DNA of 64,000 nucleotides, from NCBI GenBank assembly GCA_038254435.1, contig JBBSGD010000001.1:34738-98737 (forward strand). Direction: 5' to 3'. Positions 8,458 through 16,987 of the stretch are shown in pieces (position 1 is the first letter of the stretch; the number at the start of each line of letters is the position of its first letter). Source of the DNA: JBBSGD01 sp038254435. Lineage in GTDB: Bacteria; Actinomycetota; CADDZG01; WHSQ01. Made by a program: the position numbers and the translations under genes. Below the pieces are notes generated by a model, which worked only from the letters and a program-made list of their open reading frames with translations, was not told the origin of the DNA and did not search any database.

Positions 8458-9785
8458 CGTCGGGGTTCTCCTTGGCCGCGCTTTTCGTTGGGAGCTGCCC
8501 GCTCCGGGTCCCTCGCGAGCTCGGCCTCGCGGCCGCGCACGGGAACGAAGTAGCGGCGCCCGGCGACGGCATCCGGCAGGTGCTGCTGGGCGATGTAGCC
8601 GCCGTGCGCGTGCGGATACTCGTATCCCTTGCCGGCTCCGAGCGAGCGCGACGCGGCTGCGTGCGCGTCACGCAGATGAGCGGGCACCGGCAGCGGCCCA
8701 TCTGCCTTGACGTCCTCGGCCGCCTTCCATATCGCGATCGCGGCAGCGTTCGACTTCGGTGCCAGAGCCAGGTATGTGGCCGCCTGGGCGAGGTTGAGCT
8801 GCGCTTCGGGCAAGCCCACGAACTCGAGCGCGTGGTGCGCTGCGACCGCGACCGACAGAGCGACGGGATCTGCGTTGCCGACGTCCTCCGAGGCGAAGAT
8901 CACCATGCGCCGGGCCACGAAGCGTGGATCTTCCCCCGCATCCAGCATGCGCGCCATCCAGTAGATTGCGGCATCGGGGTCCGAGCCGCGCATGGACTTG
9001 ATGAAGGCCGAGATGACGTCGTAGTGCCAGTCACCCGACTTGTCGTAGGGCAGCGCCCTGCGCTGGAGCGCCTCCTCTGCAGCGGTCACGTCCACCCTTC
9101 CTCCCGGACCGGCGATGAGGGCCGCGGCTTCGAGCGCATTGAGGGCGCCGCGCGCGTCTCCACCCGCGCCCGCGGCGATGTGACCCAGCGCTTCCGGGTC
9201 GGCCCTCACCTCCAACCGAGAGAGCCCGCGTTCCTCATCGCCAAGGGCGCGCTCCAGAAGCGCCACGAGGTCCTCCGCCTCGAGCCCCTCTAGTCGGAAC
9301 AACAGACTGCGCGACATCAGAGGCGAGTTGACCTCGAAGGAGGGGTTCTCGGTAGTCGCCCCGACGAGCGTTATCCATCCGTTCTCGACGGCGGGGAGCA
9401 GCGCGTCTTGCTGCGCCTTGTTGAAGCGATGGATCTCGTCGAGAAAGAGAACCGTGCGCCGGTTCTGCTGGGCGAGCCGGTCGCGCGCTGCGGCGATTAC
9501 CTTGCGGACGTCGGCAACGCCCGCGGCCACCGCCGACATCGGCTCGAAGTGCGCGCCCGCGGCCCCCGCTACGAGTCCCGCGAGGGTTGTCTTGCCGCTG
9601 CCAGCCGGTCCCCACAAGATGATCGACGACAGACCCCCCGATTCGATGAGCCGGCGCAGCGCACGCCCGGGCCCGAGGAGGTGGCGCTGACCGGCGACCT
9701 CGTCGAGCGTCCGGGGCCGCATGCGGGCGGCCAGTGGCGCATAGTCGTCGAAGTGGTCGGCGAGCGACGCGTCGAACAGATCCAT
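8451..9785 (-). CDS. rarA: Replication-associated recombination protein A (RarA/MgsA, AAA+ ATPase)
   Basis: An AAA+ ATPase acting at stalled replication forks, related to clamp-loader subunits and RuvB. Walker A is GPAGSGKTT, Walker B FLDEIHRFNKAQQDALL, sensor 1 GATTENPSFEVN, and the arginine finger region LMSRSLLFRL. The MgsA C-terminal domain contains GSDPDAAIYWMARMLDAGEDP and RRMVIFASEDVGNADP. An extra 22 in-frame codons lie upstream of ATG 9785, but homology begins at MDLFD, so 9785 is chosen (444 residues). It converges on the propeller gene and diverges from the MFS transporter. Confidence 0.94.
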   Translation of the reverse strand: MDLFDASLADHFDDYAPLAARMRPRTLDEVAGQRHLLGPGRALRRLIESGGLSSIILWGPAGSGKTTLAGLVAGAAGAHFEPMSAVAAGVADVRKVIAAARDRLAQQNRRTVLFLDEIHRFNKAQQDALLPAVENGWITLVGATTENPSFEVNSPLMSRSLLFRLEGLEAEDLVALLERALGDEERGLSRLEVRADPEALGHIAAGAGGDARGALNALEAAALIAGPGGRVDVTAAEEALQRRALPYDKSGDWHYDVISAFIKSMRGSDPDAAIYWMARMLDAGEDPRFVARRMVIFASEDVGNADPVALSVAVAAHHALEFVGLPEAQLNLAQAATYLALAPKSNAAAIAIWKAAEDVKADGPLPVPAHLRDAHAAASRSLGAGKGYEYPHAHGGYIAQQHLPDAVAGRRYFVPVRGREAELARDPERAAPNEKRGQGEPRRK

Positions 9786-9920
9786 CCGCCAATCGTCGCA
9801 CGTTCGTGTCGCCCCCGGCCGGCCGGTCCCCCGCTTGCCTCGCGGGGCCAAGTCGGTTAGACCAACAGAGCAACAGTCCGTGGGCAGGGGTGTGTCTAGT
9901 CAAGGCTGGGGGAGGCTGCG

Positions 9921-11294
9921 ATGGGAGTCAGCGGGGAAGAAGCTCGTAAGGCGCAGGATGTCGGGCTGGGCGATCCAAGGCAGGTGCGCCGCGCCGTAGG
10001 AGCGAGCATCGTCGGCACGGGGATCGAGTGGTACGACTTCTTTCTCTACGGCACCGCGGCTGCGCTCGTGTTCCCCAAGGTCTTCTTTCCGGGCTCGAGC
10101 GAGGCCGCGGGCATCCTGGAGTCCTTTGCCACCTACGCGGTTGGCTTTGCGGCGCGGCCGGTGGGCGCGGCCATCTTCGGCCACTACGGCGATCGAATCG
10201 GGCGCAAGGCAACCCTCATTGCAACCTTGCTGACGATGGGGCTGGCTACCGCCCTCATCGGCGTTCTTCCGGGGGCCGACTCGATCGGGCTGTGGGCGCC
10301 TGCCCTCCTCGTTCTCCTTAGGGTGCTGCAAGGAATCGGCGTCGGCGGCGAGTGGGGCGGCTCCATCTTGCTAGCGATGGAATGGGGCAACCCAAAGCGG
10401 AGGGGACTCATGGCGAGCTGGCCGCAGATGGGCGTGCCGATTGGCCTCATCCTGGGTAACGCGGCATTCATTCTGTTCAGCAACATCGCCGGAACCGAAA
10501 GCGCCTTCCTGTCGTGGGGATGGAGGGTCCCGTTCCTGCTGAGTCTCGTGCTCGTCGCCATCGGTTTGTACGTACGGCTGAGGATCCTCGAGACGCCGGT
10601 CTTCGCAAAAGTGGTGGAGAGCAAGACCACCGAGCGCGCACCCGTGCTCGAGGTCATCAAGCGCAACCCCAAGGAGATCCTGCTCAGCGCGCTTCTGCGC
10701 ATGGCCGAGCAGATGCCCTTCTACATCCTCACCGCCTACATTCTGACTTATGGCGAAACCGAGCTCGGCCTCGATCACAACTTCTTGCTGTACTCGATTC
10801 TGGCGGCATCGGGGCTGTCTCTCTTCAGCATCCCGTTCTTCGGGCACCTGTCCGACGTCCTCGGCCGAAAGAAGATCTACATGGCCGGGGCGGTGCTCGT
10901 GGGCCTGCTAGCGGTCCCGTACTTCGCCGCCCTCAACACGGGCTCGAAGGTGCTTATCTTCATCGCCATCTTCTTGTCCCTAGTGCCGCACGACATGATG
11001 TACGGGCCGCAGGCAGCGCTCATTGCCGAAAGCTTCTCGACCAAGCTGCGCTATTCGGGCGCAGGACTCGGCTATCAGCTCGCATCGGTGGTCGCAGGTG
11101 GTCCCGCTCCCCTGGTCGCTGCATACCTGTTCACGCAGTTCGGAACGATCTATGCGGTGGCCGGCTACATCATCGCCGGGGCCGTCGTCACGGTGATAGC
11201 GACCGCTTACCTGCCCGATCGTTCACTCACAGACATCAGCGACGACAAGGCTTACGAAACCGCGCCCGTCCGCGCCAGCGCGCAAAGCGTCTAA
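9921..11294 (+). CDS. MFS transporter, metabolite:H+ symporter (MHS) family
   Basis: A twelve-helix inner-membrane symporter of 457 residues. The MHS signatures are clear: SIVGTGIEWYDFFLYGTAAALVF in TM1 and GHYGDRIGRKATL in the first cytoplasmic loop. RVLQGIGVGGEWGGSILLAMEWG (TM4) and FGHLSDVLGRKKIYMAG mark the second half. Known relatives carry citrate, alpha-ketoglutarate, proline/betaine, shikimate or aromatic acids; the substrate cannot be read from the sequence. GGGGGAGG precedes ATG 9921 at good spacing. It stands alone and is followed by a very long perfect inverted repeat. Confidence 0.88.
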   Translation: MGVSGEEARKAQDVGLGDPRQVRRAVGASIVGTGIEWYDFFLYGTAAALVFPKVFFPGSSEAAGILESFATYAVGFAARPVGAAIFGHYGDRIGRKATLIATLLTMGLATALIGVLPGADSIGLWAPALLVLLRVLQGIGVGGEWGGSILLAMEWGNPKRRGLMASWPQMGVPIGLILGNAAFILFSNIAGTESAFLSWGWRVPFLLSLVLVAIGLYVRLRILETPVFAKVVESKTTERAPVLEVIKRNPKEILLSALLRMAEQMPFYILTAYILTYGETELGLDHNFLLYSILAASGLSLFSIPFFGHLSDVLGRKKIYMAGAVLVGLLAVPYFAALNTGSKVLIFIAIFLSLVPHDMMYGPQAALIAESFSTKLRYSGAGLGYQLASVVAGGPAPLVAAYLFTQFGTIYAVAGYIIAGAVVTVIATAYLPDRSLTDISDDKAYETAPVRASAQSV

Positions 11295-11298
11295 CGGA

Positions 11299-11355
11299 CC
11301 CGGAGGTTCGTGCATCGAGCCACCCTCAAGGTGGGTAGATGCACGAACCTCCGGG
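11299..11355. terminator. 18-bp perfect inverted repeat with nested hairpin, downstream of the MFS gene
   Basis: The arms 11299-11316 and 11338-11355 are perfectly complementary (CCCGGAGGTTCGTGCATC and its reverse complement). The 21-nt centre holds a second stem, CCACC (11320-11324) with GGTGG (11330-11334). It begins 5 nt after the MFS stop codon. No T-tract follows, so factor-independent termination is possible but not certain. Such a long perfect repeat could also be a mobile-element trace, since transposase debris lies 600 bp away. Confidence 0.6.
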
Positions 11356-11924
11356 CGCGGCGCTTCTAGTCTGTTCTATCCCCGAGCCGGAGCGACACCT
11401 GGGGAAATCCCAGCTCCATAAAGCAAGGCGGCGCATCCTTCTGTTTGACCGGCAAGTCGAGCAGAAAGGAGCACCGCCTTGTCACCGTGACATCATGATC
11501 GAGCCGAGCGTGGGGCTCATCCCACGAAATCGCGGGGAACCCCGTATTCGACGATGACGGCATACACGACCAGCCCCCCGATTACGAGCGCGGCGACGAG
11601 TGCCTTCCCTTGGTAGGACCTCTTCACACGTTCTCCCCTGTCGAGCCGCCGTGCACGCTGCGGGTCGCCATGCTGCCCAGCAAGGCTAAAACGAATCGGT
11701 ATGGCCCACGTGGTCGCACCCCTGAAGTGCCCACAGCGAATGAGAGGGCCTTGGGGTCCCCTTCAAAAGGGCAGAAGAAGGGATCATCACGTTGATCCGA
11801 CCGAAGCACACATCCGATCAGACGGTGGGCAAGCTCCGATTGGCTTCCCCGCGAGGGGACACGGACGTGACAGGCGTCGCCAAGTCCGTAGAGATTCCCC
11901 AGCGTAGCCCCCGGCCTCCGATGA
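11356..11924. other. Gene-free interval with an imperfect inverted repeat, probably decayed mobile DNA
   Basis: No open frame here resembles a protein. The main structure is an imperfect 20-bp inverted repeat (11424-11443 and 11462-11481, 16 of 20 positions complementary). It is flanked by GGGGAAATCCC on the left and CCCACGAAATCGCGGGG on the right. The pattern is reminiscent of transposon ends, possibly IS1380- or IS4-like, but no transposase frame accompanies it. 11560-11924 leads into the IS3 remnant without further recognisable features. Confidence 0.4.
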
Positions 11925-12132
11925 GGGATCCTGAAGCTACTCAACATCGTCGACGAGCACGCCCTCGAGCTTGGCGGGTTGATCCAACGCACATCGACGC
12001 CGATCGCATCATCGACGCGCTCGAGGACGTCGTGACGGGGGCAGACACCAGCGTTCATCCGCTGCGACAACGGGCCGGGCTTAACCGGCAACGCGCTGAG
12101 AAGCTAGTGCCGCTTCGCGGGCACCGGATGGA
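11925..12132 (+). pseudogene. IS3-family transposase (OrfB) remnant
   Basis: A shattered piece of a DDE/rve integrase-type transposase. The fragment LKLLNIVDEH appears near 11935-11955. In another frame VDPTHIDADRIIDALEDVV follows (about 11980-12035). A third frame then reads TPAFIRCDNGPGLTGNALR and continues, after an in-frame TAG near 12107, as CRFAGTG. The motif FIRCDNGPxLTxNALRxWCRF is characteristic of IS3-group OrfB and holds the second catalytic Asp. The TAG sits where Trp is expected. Two frameshifts plus the nonsense codon, and loss of both ends, make it non-functional. No terminal repeats or target duplication could be defined. Confidence 0.8.
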
Positions 12133-12140
12133 GCAGCTTG

Positions 12141-12836
12141 CTAACAATAGTACCTGACATAGACGTTGTCGTCGGTTTCAAAGTGATTTTGCCAGCACGG
12201 CGTATTCACGAAACCCACCGAGTTGTTCCAGGAGACATAATTGTTGCAACCAGATGAAATGCATGAAGTTAAGCCATGGAAGTGAGCGTAAAGAGTGTCG
12301 GTTGAGTTGTGCCGCTCCGAATTAGTGAGGACGATGCTCGCGATCGTAAACCTCGTCGTTACAGATTGAAGGTATGAACCGTTTAGATCCAGGGCCCACC
12401 CATAGTTGGCATTTCCATTCTGAAGCTTGAAGTCGTTCGTATCATCACCGAAAGCCAGTCTGTGACCCGTAAAGAACCCCTGATTAACCACTCCACCGCG
12501 TTCCACGTGAAAGAAGGGGATGTTTCCGGACCCCGAAAAATCGTTCTTCCAACCAAACTCCACGAAGTCATTCCCATCAACGAAGGCGCCTACTGACCTT
12601 GCAATGGGACAGGCAGGAAACTCCGCGAAGTTGTTAACCAAAACGTTCGAATGCACCCCTTGGAGGCCGTATCGTCCGTCCTTAGCCTCAACATTGTCCT
12701 GGGGACTGCCCGTGCAAGCCATTGCCGCCGGGCTCTCGAGGCCCCAAACTAAGGGGATGATCGTCGTCACCACAACCCACGAGATGAGACACCTGGACCA
12801 GGACAGTCTCCGCAGAGACCCTTTTGCCCTATCCAT
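12141..12836 (-). CDS. Orphan secreted protein, cysteine-containing
   Basis: A 231-residue protein not recognised from any family. It has a basic N-terminus and a hydrophobic segment (about residues 16-40, ending near AAMAC), consistent with a signal peptide. The mature part is rich in Asn, Gly, Phe and Tyr, with Cys residues positioned for disulfides (CTGS, CPIA, SCISSGCNN, CWQN and the C-terminal YYC). That looks like a small extracellular beta-rich domain. Its base composition is noticeably less GC-rich than the flanking housekeeping genes, which suggests acquisition by transfer. Its stop abuts the IS3 remnant. The frame is intact. Confidence 0.6.
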   Translation of the reverse strand: MDRAKGSLRRLSWSRCLISWVVVTTIIPLVWGLESPAAMACTGSPQDNVEAKDGRYGLQGVHSNVLVNNFAEFPACPIARSVGAFVDGNDFVEFGWKNDFSGSGNIPFFHVERGGVVNQGFFTGHRLAFGDDTNDFKLQNGNANYGWALDLNGSYLQSVTTRFTIASIVLTNSERHNSTDTLYAHFHGLTSCISSGCNNYVSWNNSVGFVNTPCWQNHFETDDNVYVRYYC

Positions 12837-12924
12837 GCCTTTGCTCTACCCTTGCCCTCTCCCCGACAAATTCTACGCCTCCGACGAGCGGCCTCCTCAA
12901 TATGTAACTCTGATTCTACACCTC

Positions 12925-12970
12925 CTCGACCAGCTCAACAAGCCCCACTCGACCAGCTCAACAAGCCCCA
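12925..12970. repeat. 23-bp exact direct tandem duplication
   Basis: Two perfect copies of a 23-nt unit beginning CTCGACCAGCTCAACAAGCC occupy 12925-12947 and 12948-12970. They lie in the intergenic stretch between the orphan secreted protein (minus) and the sigma factor (plus). No other element is visible in 12837-13097. Confidence 0.85.
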
Positions 12971-13097
12971 GCCGAGGCTCTTACCACCCCCGTTCGAGGT
13001 GCGCCTCAGAGATTCGGAGGACCAGCCAACGCCGCTACTGACCCCGCCGACAGCTTGGCATCTGTAACACAAACGGCTTAAGTGGCATGGAGAACAT

Positions 13098-13685
13098 ATG
13101 AAGGTGAACCAGAGGCGTTTTGCTGCTGGGCCCGAGCTTAGCGATGAAGAGTTGCTAGCGTCTGGTCAGCGGGCGCCTGAGGCTTTTGGGGCATTCTACG
13201 AGCGTCACTGTCGCGAAATGCTTGGGTTTTTCTATCGCCGCACCGCGTCTCCAGAGACAGCTGCGGATTTGACTGCCGAGACCTTTGCTCAGGCATACCT
13301 CTCGCTCCGCCGATACCGAAGAACGGGGGCTCCAGCGGTAGCTTGGCTACAAGCAATCGCTCGGCACCAATTGTCCAGATACTTTCGCAGCGAACGAATT
13401 GAAAGCCGAGGACGACGCCGGCTTGCCATGTCAATAGGGCTGGAGCTCTCAGGTCAGGAAATAGAACGAATCGAACAGATGGCAGACGCCGAGTCTCTCA
13501 AAGCTCAACTAAAGACTGCCCTGGAAACGTTGCCCCCCGGTTGGGTTGAGGCGGTTCGACTCCGCGTCGTTATGGAGCTGCCATACGAGGAGGTTGCCCG
13601 CAAGCTGGGGTGTAGTGAAGGTGCCGCACGGGTGCGTGTCAGTAGAGCCCTGAGTCGACTGGCGGATCAAATGGAGGCAGTATGA
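13098..13685 (+). CDS. ECF-type RNA polymerase sigma factor (sigma-70 family)
   Basis: A 195-residue group 4 sigma factor. Region 2 is seen in AFGAFYERHCREMLGFFYRR and TAADLTAETFAQAYLSLRRY, followed by AWLQAIARHQLSRYFR. Region 4 is seen in ALETLPPGWVEAVRLRVVMELPYEEVARKLGCSEGAARVRVSRAL, an intact helix-turn-helix. The ATG at 13098 is preceded by GGAGAAC. The TGA overlaps the next gene by 4 nt (ATGA), the usual coupling of an ECF sigma to its membrane partner. Spacing and overlap suggest the downstream protein controls it. Confidence 0.9.
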   Translation: MKVNQRRFAAGPELSDEELLASGQRAPEAFGAFYERHCREMLGFFYRRTASPETAADLTAETFAQAYLSLRRYRRTGAPAVAWLQAIARHQLSRYFRSERIESRGRRRLAMSIGLELSGQEIERIEQMADAESLKAQLKTALETLPPGWVEAVRLRVVMELPYEEVARKLGCSEGAARVRVSRALSRLADQMEAV

Positions 13686-14422
13686 TGAAAAGTCAACCCA
13701 TCGAGGGACGAATAGGTAGAGAGTTGGCGACGGGAATCGAAGGCTTTCGTGCCCGACGTAGGAGCGCGCGTCGCCTCATAGCTGTGGCCGGGCTTGTGGT
13801 TGCGGCAGCAGCGGTCGCCGGAAGCTCGATGCTGCTGAGAGATCAACCTCGAGACGCGGCTCGGGAGGGACGCTTCCAGTATGGCTCCTCGGCTCAACCC
13901 ACATACGGTTTGGGCTTGCACGGCGCAGAAGCAGAGTCTGCCTATCCCGCTACTTGGAAGATCTCGCTGGGCGCCGCAGTCCGGGCGCTGCCGCGGCCCC
14001 TCCTCCTTCCGCATACGACGGACGCGAACAGCTCGAACGCCGTTGCAGCCTTTCTCTTTCCTGGCTCACAAGCCGTGGCTTTGGAGTTCCCGCCCCCCAA
14101 GGCCGGCGGCAGCTCTCCCCCCGCTGTCCGGCAACAGTACTTAGAGGTCTACGAGGGTCCCTGGATGGAGCCGGAGGATCCGGCGACGTTTTTTGCCAAC
14201 GACCTGGCCAACGACCCGGCCGTGGGGTTCAGCCTCTGCCGGGTGAACGGTCTCCCGGCCGAGTGCCAGACGGCCAACTCACCAAGCGACGACGAAGGGG
14301 TCAACCCGGCGTTCGTCCGGACGGTGATCGGCGGCAACACAGAGATCCACGTGTCTGGTGGAGATGACCTCCAGCGCCTGCTCGAGATCGCCTCAAGCCT
14401 GACCGCGGCAGGAGGAAAGTAG
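13682..14422 (+). CDS. Single-pass membrane protein, probable partner/anti-sigma of the upstream ECF factor (DUF4367-like C-terminus)
   Basis: A 246-residue protein with a short basic cytosolic N-terminus (residues 1-32), one transmembrane helix (about 33-53) and a large exported domain. The C-terminal GNTEIHVSGGDDLQRLLEIASSL resembles the end of DUF4367 domains found in anti-sigma-like membrane proteins. No zinc-binding anti-sigma (ZAS) HxxxCxxC motif is seen, and the cytosolic part is very short. The anti-sigma role therefore rests on the 4-nt overlap with the sigma gene, not on a recognised domain. Confidence 0.6.
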   Translation: MMKSQPIEGRIGRELATGIEGFRARRRSARRLIAVAGLVVAAAAVAGSSMLLRDQPRDAAREGRFQYGSSAQPTYGLGLHGAEAESAYPATWKISLGAAVRALPRPLLLPHTTDANSSNAVAAFLFPGSQAVALEFPPPKAGGSSPPAVRQQYLEVYEGPWMEPEDPATFFANDLANDPAVGFSLCRVNGLPAECQTANSPSDDEGVNPAFVRTVIGGNTEIHVSGGDDLQRLLEIASSLTAAGGK

Positions 14423-14496
14423 GCAGTTACCTCGGTACGGTTGAGGGTAACGCCCACGAAAACAGACCCCCTAACAGTCTCCCGAAGGAAGCCACC

Positions 14497-15580
14497 ATGC
14501 CCAAGGCAGTTATCGCCGCCGCCAGCCGAACGCGGATCGGGCGAGCCAAGAAGGGGTCGTTCGTAGATGTCCGCCCCGATGACCTCGCCGCCTTCGCCGT
14601 CAAGGATGTCGTGGCCAAGGTCCCCGAGATCGACCCCGGCGAGATCGTCGATGTGATGCTCGGGTGCGGGTTCCCCGAGCAGCGCCAGGGCATGAACATC
14701 GCCCGCCGGGCGGCTCTGCTGGCGGGGCTCCCCAGCCATGTGCCGGGAACAACCGTCAATCGCTTCTGCGCCTCGAGCTTGCAAACCATCCGCATGGCTT
14801 TCCACGCCATCAAGGCCGGGGAAGGCGATGTGTTTGTCGCCGGAGGCGTCGAATCCGTCTCTCAGATCAACGGCTACCCCAAAGAGCTCGGAGGAGATCC
14901 ACCCTCTGCTCTTCGGCGACGACGCCGCGATTGCCAACGCCTACATCCCGATGGGGATGACCGCGGAGAACGTGGCTCAGGAGTACGGTCTCAACGCCGT
15001 GAGCTCGACCGATTTGCGCAGCGCTCCCAAGAACGAGCGGTCGCGGCCCAGGAGTCCGGCTTCTTTGCCAAAGAGTTCTCTGCCTACACCAAGGAAGACG
15101 GCAGGATGGTGGCTAGCGACGATGGCCCTCGTCCCAGCTCCACCCTCGAGAAGCTGGCGCAGCTCGAGGCCGCCTCCAGACCCGATGAGGTCGTGACCGC
15201 GGGTAACTCTTGCCCGCTCAACGACGGGGCTGCTGCGGTAGTGGTCATGAGCGACGAGCGCGCCGGGTAGCTCGGCGTCCGGCCGCGCGCACGGATCATG
15301 GCTTCCTCGGTTTCCGCAGTCGCCCCCGAGATCATGGGCATCGGCCCCATCGAGGCAGTGCAAAAAGTGCTCAAGCAGGCGGGCATGTCCATCGACGACA
15401 TCGATCGCACGGAGCTAAACGAGGCCTTTGCCGCGCCGGTGATTCCCGTGTGCCGCGAGGTAAGGATCGATCCCTACGACGACCGCTTCAATGCCCATGG
15501 AGGCGCCATAGCCTTGGGTCACCCCTTCGGCGTGACGGGAGCGCGCATAAATGTGCACGCTTCTCAACGGGCTCGACGAG
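14497..15580 (+). pseudogene. Acetyl-CoA acetyltransferase / thiolase, degraded
   Basis: The reading starts intact (AGGAAG spaced before ATG 14497). It shows thiolase motifs: VIAAASRTRIG, GTTVNRFCASSLQTI with the acylatable Cys, VAGGVESVSQ. Near 14900 the thiolase reading moves to another frame (LFGDDAAIANAYIPMGMTAENVAQEYG) and returns near 15000 (ELDRFAQRSQERAVAAQESG). An in-frame TAG at 15268 replaces the expected Glu in SDERAxxLG. After the stop the same frame continues with MASSVSAVAPEIMGIGPIEAV, ELNEAFAAPVIPV and NAHGGAIALGHPFG. A last shift at about 15548 gives MCTLLNGLDE, where homology ends without the final glycine-rich motif. At least three shifts and one stop make it non-functional. 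Confidence 0.85.
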
Positions 15581-15702
15581 GCAGTCATTCGCTACGTGTC
15601 CGACAAATACGGCGCCGACCATGTCCTCAGATCGTGATCTACGGAACAATCAAGGGAAAGCAGGCGGTCAAGGACGCCGCCCGCGTGCTCGGCTTTCCCT
15701 AT
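15577..15702 (+). pseudogene. Fragment of DNA polymerase III alpha subunit (dnaE)
   Basis: Directly after the thiolase end, AVIRYVSDKYGADHV reads in one frame and QIVIYGTIKGKQAVKDAARVLGFPY in the next. Restoring a single missing base near 15632 joins them. This is the highly conserved DnaE segment xVIxYVxxKYGxDxVAQIxTxGTIKAKxAxxDxARVLGxPY from the polymerase palm region. Only about 42 codons are present. The piece is fused on the left to the thiolase remnant and ends on the right exactly where a lipoprotein signal peptide begins. It must be a recombination or deletion scar, not a working gene. Confidence 0.8.
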
Positions 15703-16831
15703 GTGAAGACAGCGGAACTGTGTGCCCGATTGCTAATTGTTCTATTGCTGATCCCCATGCTAGGAGCATGCACTAATCACCGCGTCACGCGGCCAAGTCG
15801 CAGTGAAGCGAAGGACCAGCGCTTGCGGTCGAGCAGCCGCACGGTGTGGAGGAACCTTGATTTCTCCCAGACGCCCATGAAGCTCCAACACGTCGTCCGC
15901 GTTCAGAACGGACCCGGCCGAAAACAGCTGGACTATCACCGGTTTGCCATCCACCTCAGCACTGCAAACCTCCGTGCCCCTGCACGGCGGCCGTCTTGCC
16001 CAATGCCTTTGACATTACGGGTGGACTGATTTGGGTACTAGACGACGATAAGCAGCGAGTGGCGATCTTTGACCGCGAGGGACATCTCCGACACACAGTC
16101 CGTGGGCCAGGAATCGGCTACCGTTCCCTAGACTTGCAGAACATTGGTTCCAAGGCCGCTGTCCTCTTTCAAAGCCGAGACTTCTCGACCAGGTTCGGGT
16201 TTCTCACGGCGCATAGGGTGGTTTCAGACAAGGCAGTGTTTCTTAATGGCAAACCGGCGGAGACATCTTCTTTGTTCTCGGTGGCTGGGAATCGAATCTA
16301 TCTCATCGCATTCGTTGACTATCGCACCTACCGCAATACAGTCGAAACAAAGGTCGAGTTCATCCGGGTCGACCCCCAAGCGGGGAACGCTCGGCTGATT
16401 GCCCACCCGAGTCTCGGACCTGTCTACGAAGGCCGCCGACTTGTATGGCACCATTTTATCGCCGAACGCACTTTTCCCGTTGAGGTAAGAACGGAAGGCA
16501 CGAGAACGGAACGGATCATTAAGATTAGCTTGCGTCGCGGGCAGAGGCGCCTAGGCGGCCTGGCCTCCTCGGAGATGGAGTTTGACGCAAGAAGCGGGAC
16601 CGTCCACCTGCTGCTGAAGGCTGGAGTAGGCGACGTGGATGGAACTTGGTACCTAACGGTGGACGCGGAGGGGAATGTGTCAGAACCCGTGAGGATTCCG
16701 CAGCAAGATTCTCTGACACCACGCAGTTTCGGCACCTTTCTTTGGATTCACAGGGCCGGCCGCACATCATGCTGGTGCATAGGCACTTCACTACGTTTGC
16801 GCGGTTAGCGACGCCTCCGCCTGCCAGCTGA
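15703..16831 (+). pseudogene. Frameshifted lipoprotein with propeller-like C-terminal region
   Basis: GTG 15703 opens a textbook lipoprotein signal (MKTAELCARLLIVLLLIP, then lipobox LGAC at about residues 20-23). The frame then wanders. A protein-like reading is lost near 15860-16000 and resumes in a different frame at 15996 with NAFDITGGLIWVLDDDKQRVAIFD, running for about 250 residues of WD/propeller-like strands. Near 16730 it shifts again: LSLDSQGRPHIMLVHRHF continues in another frame to a stop at 16831. At least two shifts separate the parts. The gene family is not recognised. No Shine-Dalgarno precedes the GTG, as expected if the start lies at a recombination scar. Confidence 0.6.
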
Positions 16832-16987
16832 GAGTCCCGCATTGCCTCGAGGGTTCCCTAAGCCGGGGGGTGATGAGTAACACCTGAGAGTGCATCGAGA
16901 GGCAGGACGCCCGAGCAACTCATCGGAAAGGCGAAGATGTGGAGCAAGAGGAAGTGATGCGTCGCTACATCTTGCGATCAGTACATT

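Noticed and set aside
9852..9920. GGTTAGACCAA in the rarA-MFS intergenic region as a GntR-type operator
   Set aside because: The palindrome is short and imperfect, and no regulator gene is adjacent.
14426..14451. GTTACC/GGTAAC inverted repeat before the thiolase pseudogene
   Set aside because: Only 6 bp per arm, with a gene that is dead; too weak to call an operator or terminator.
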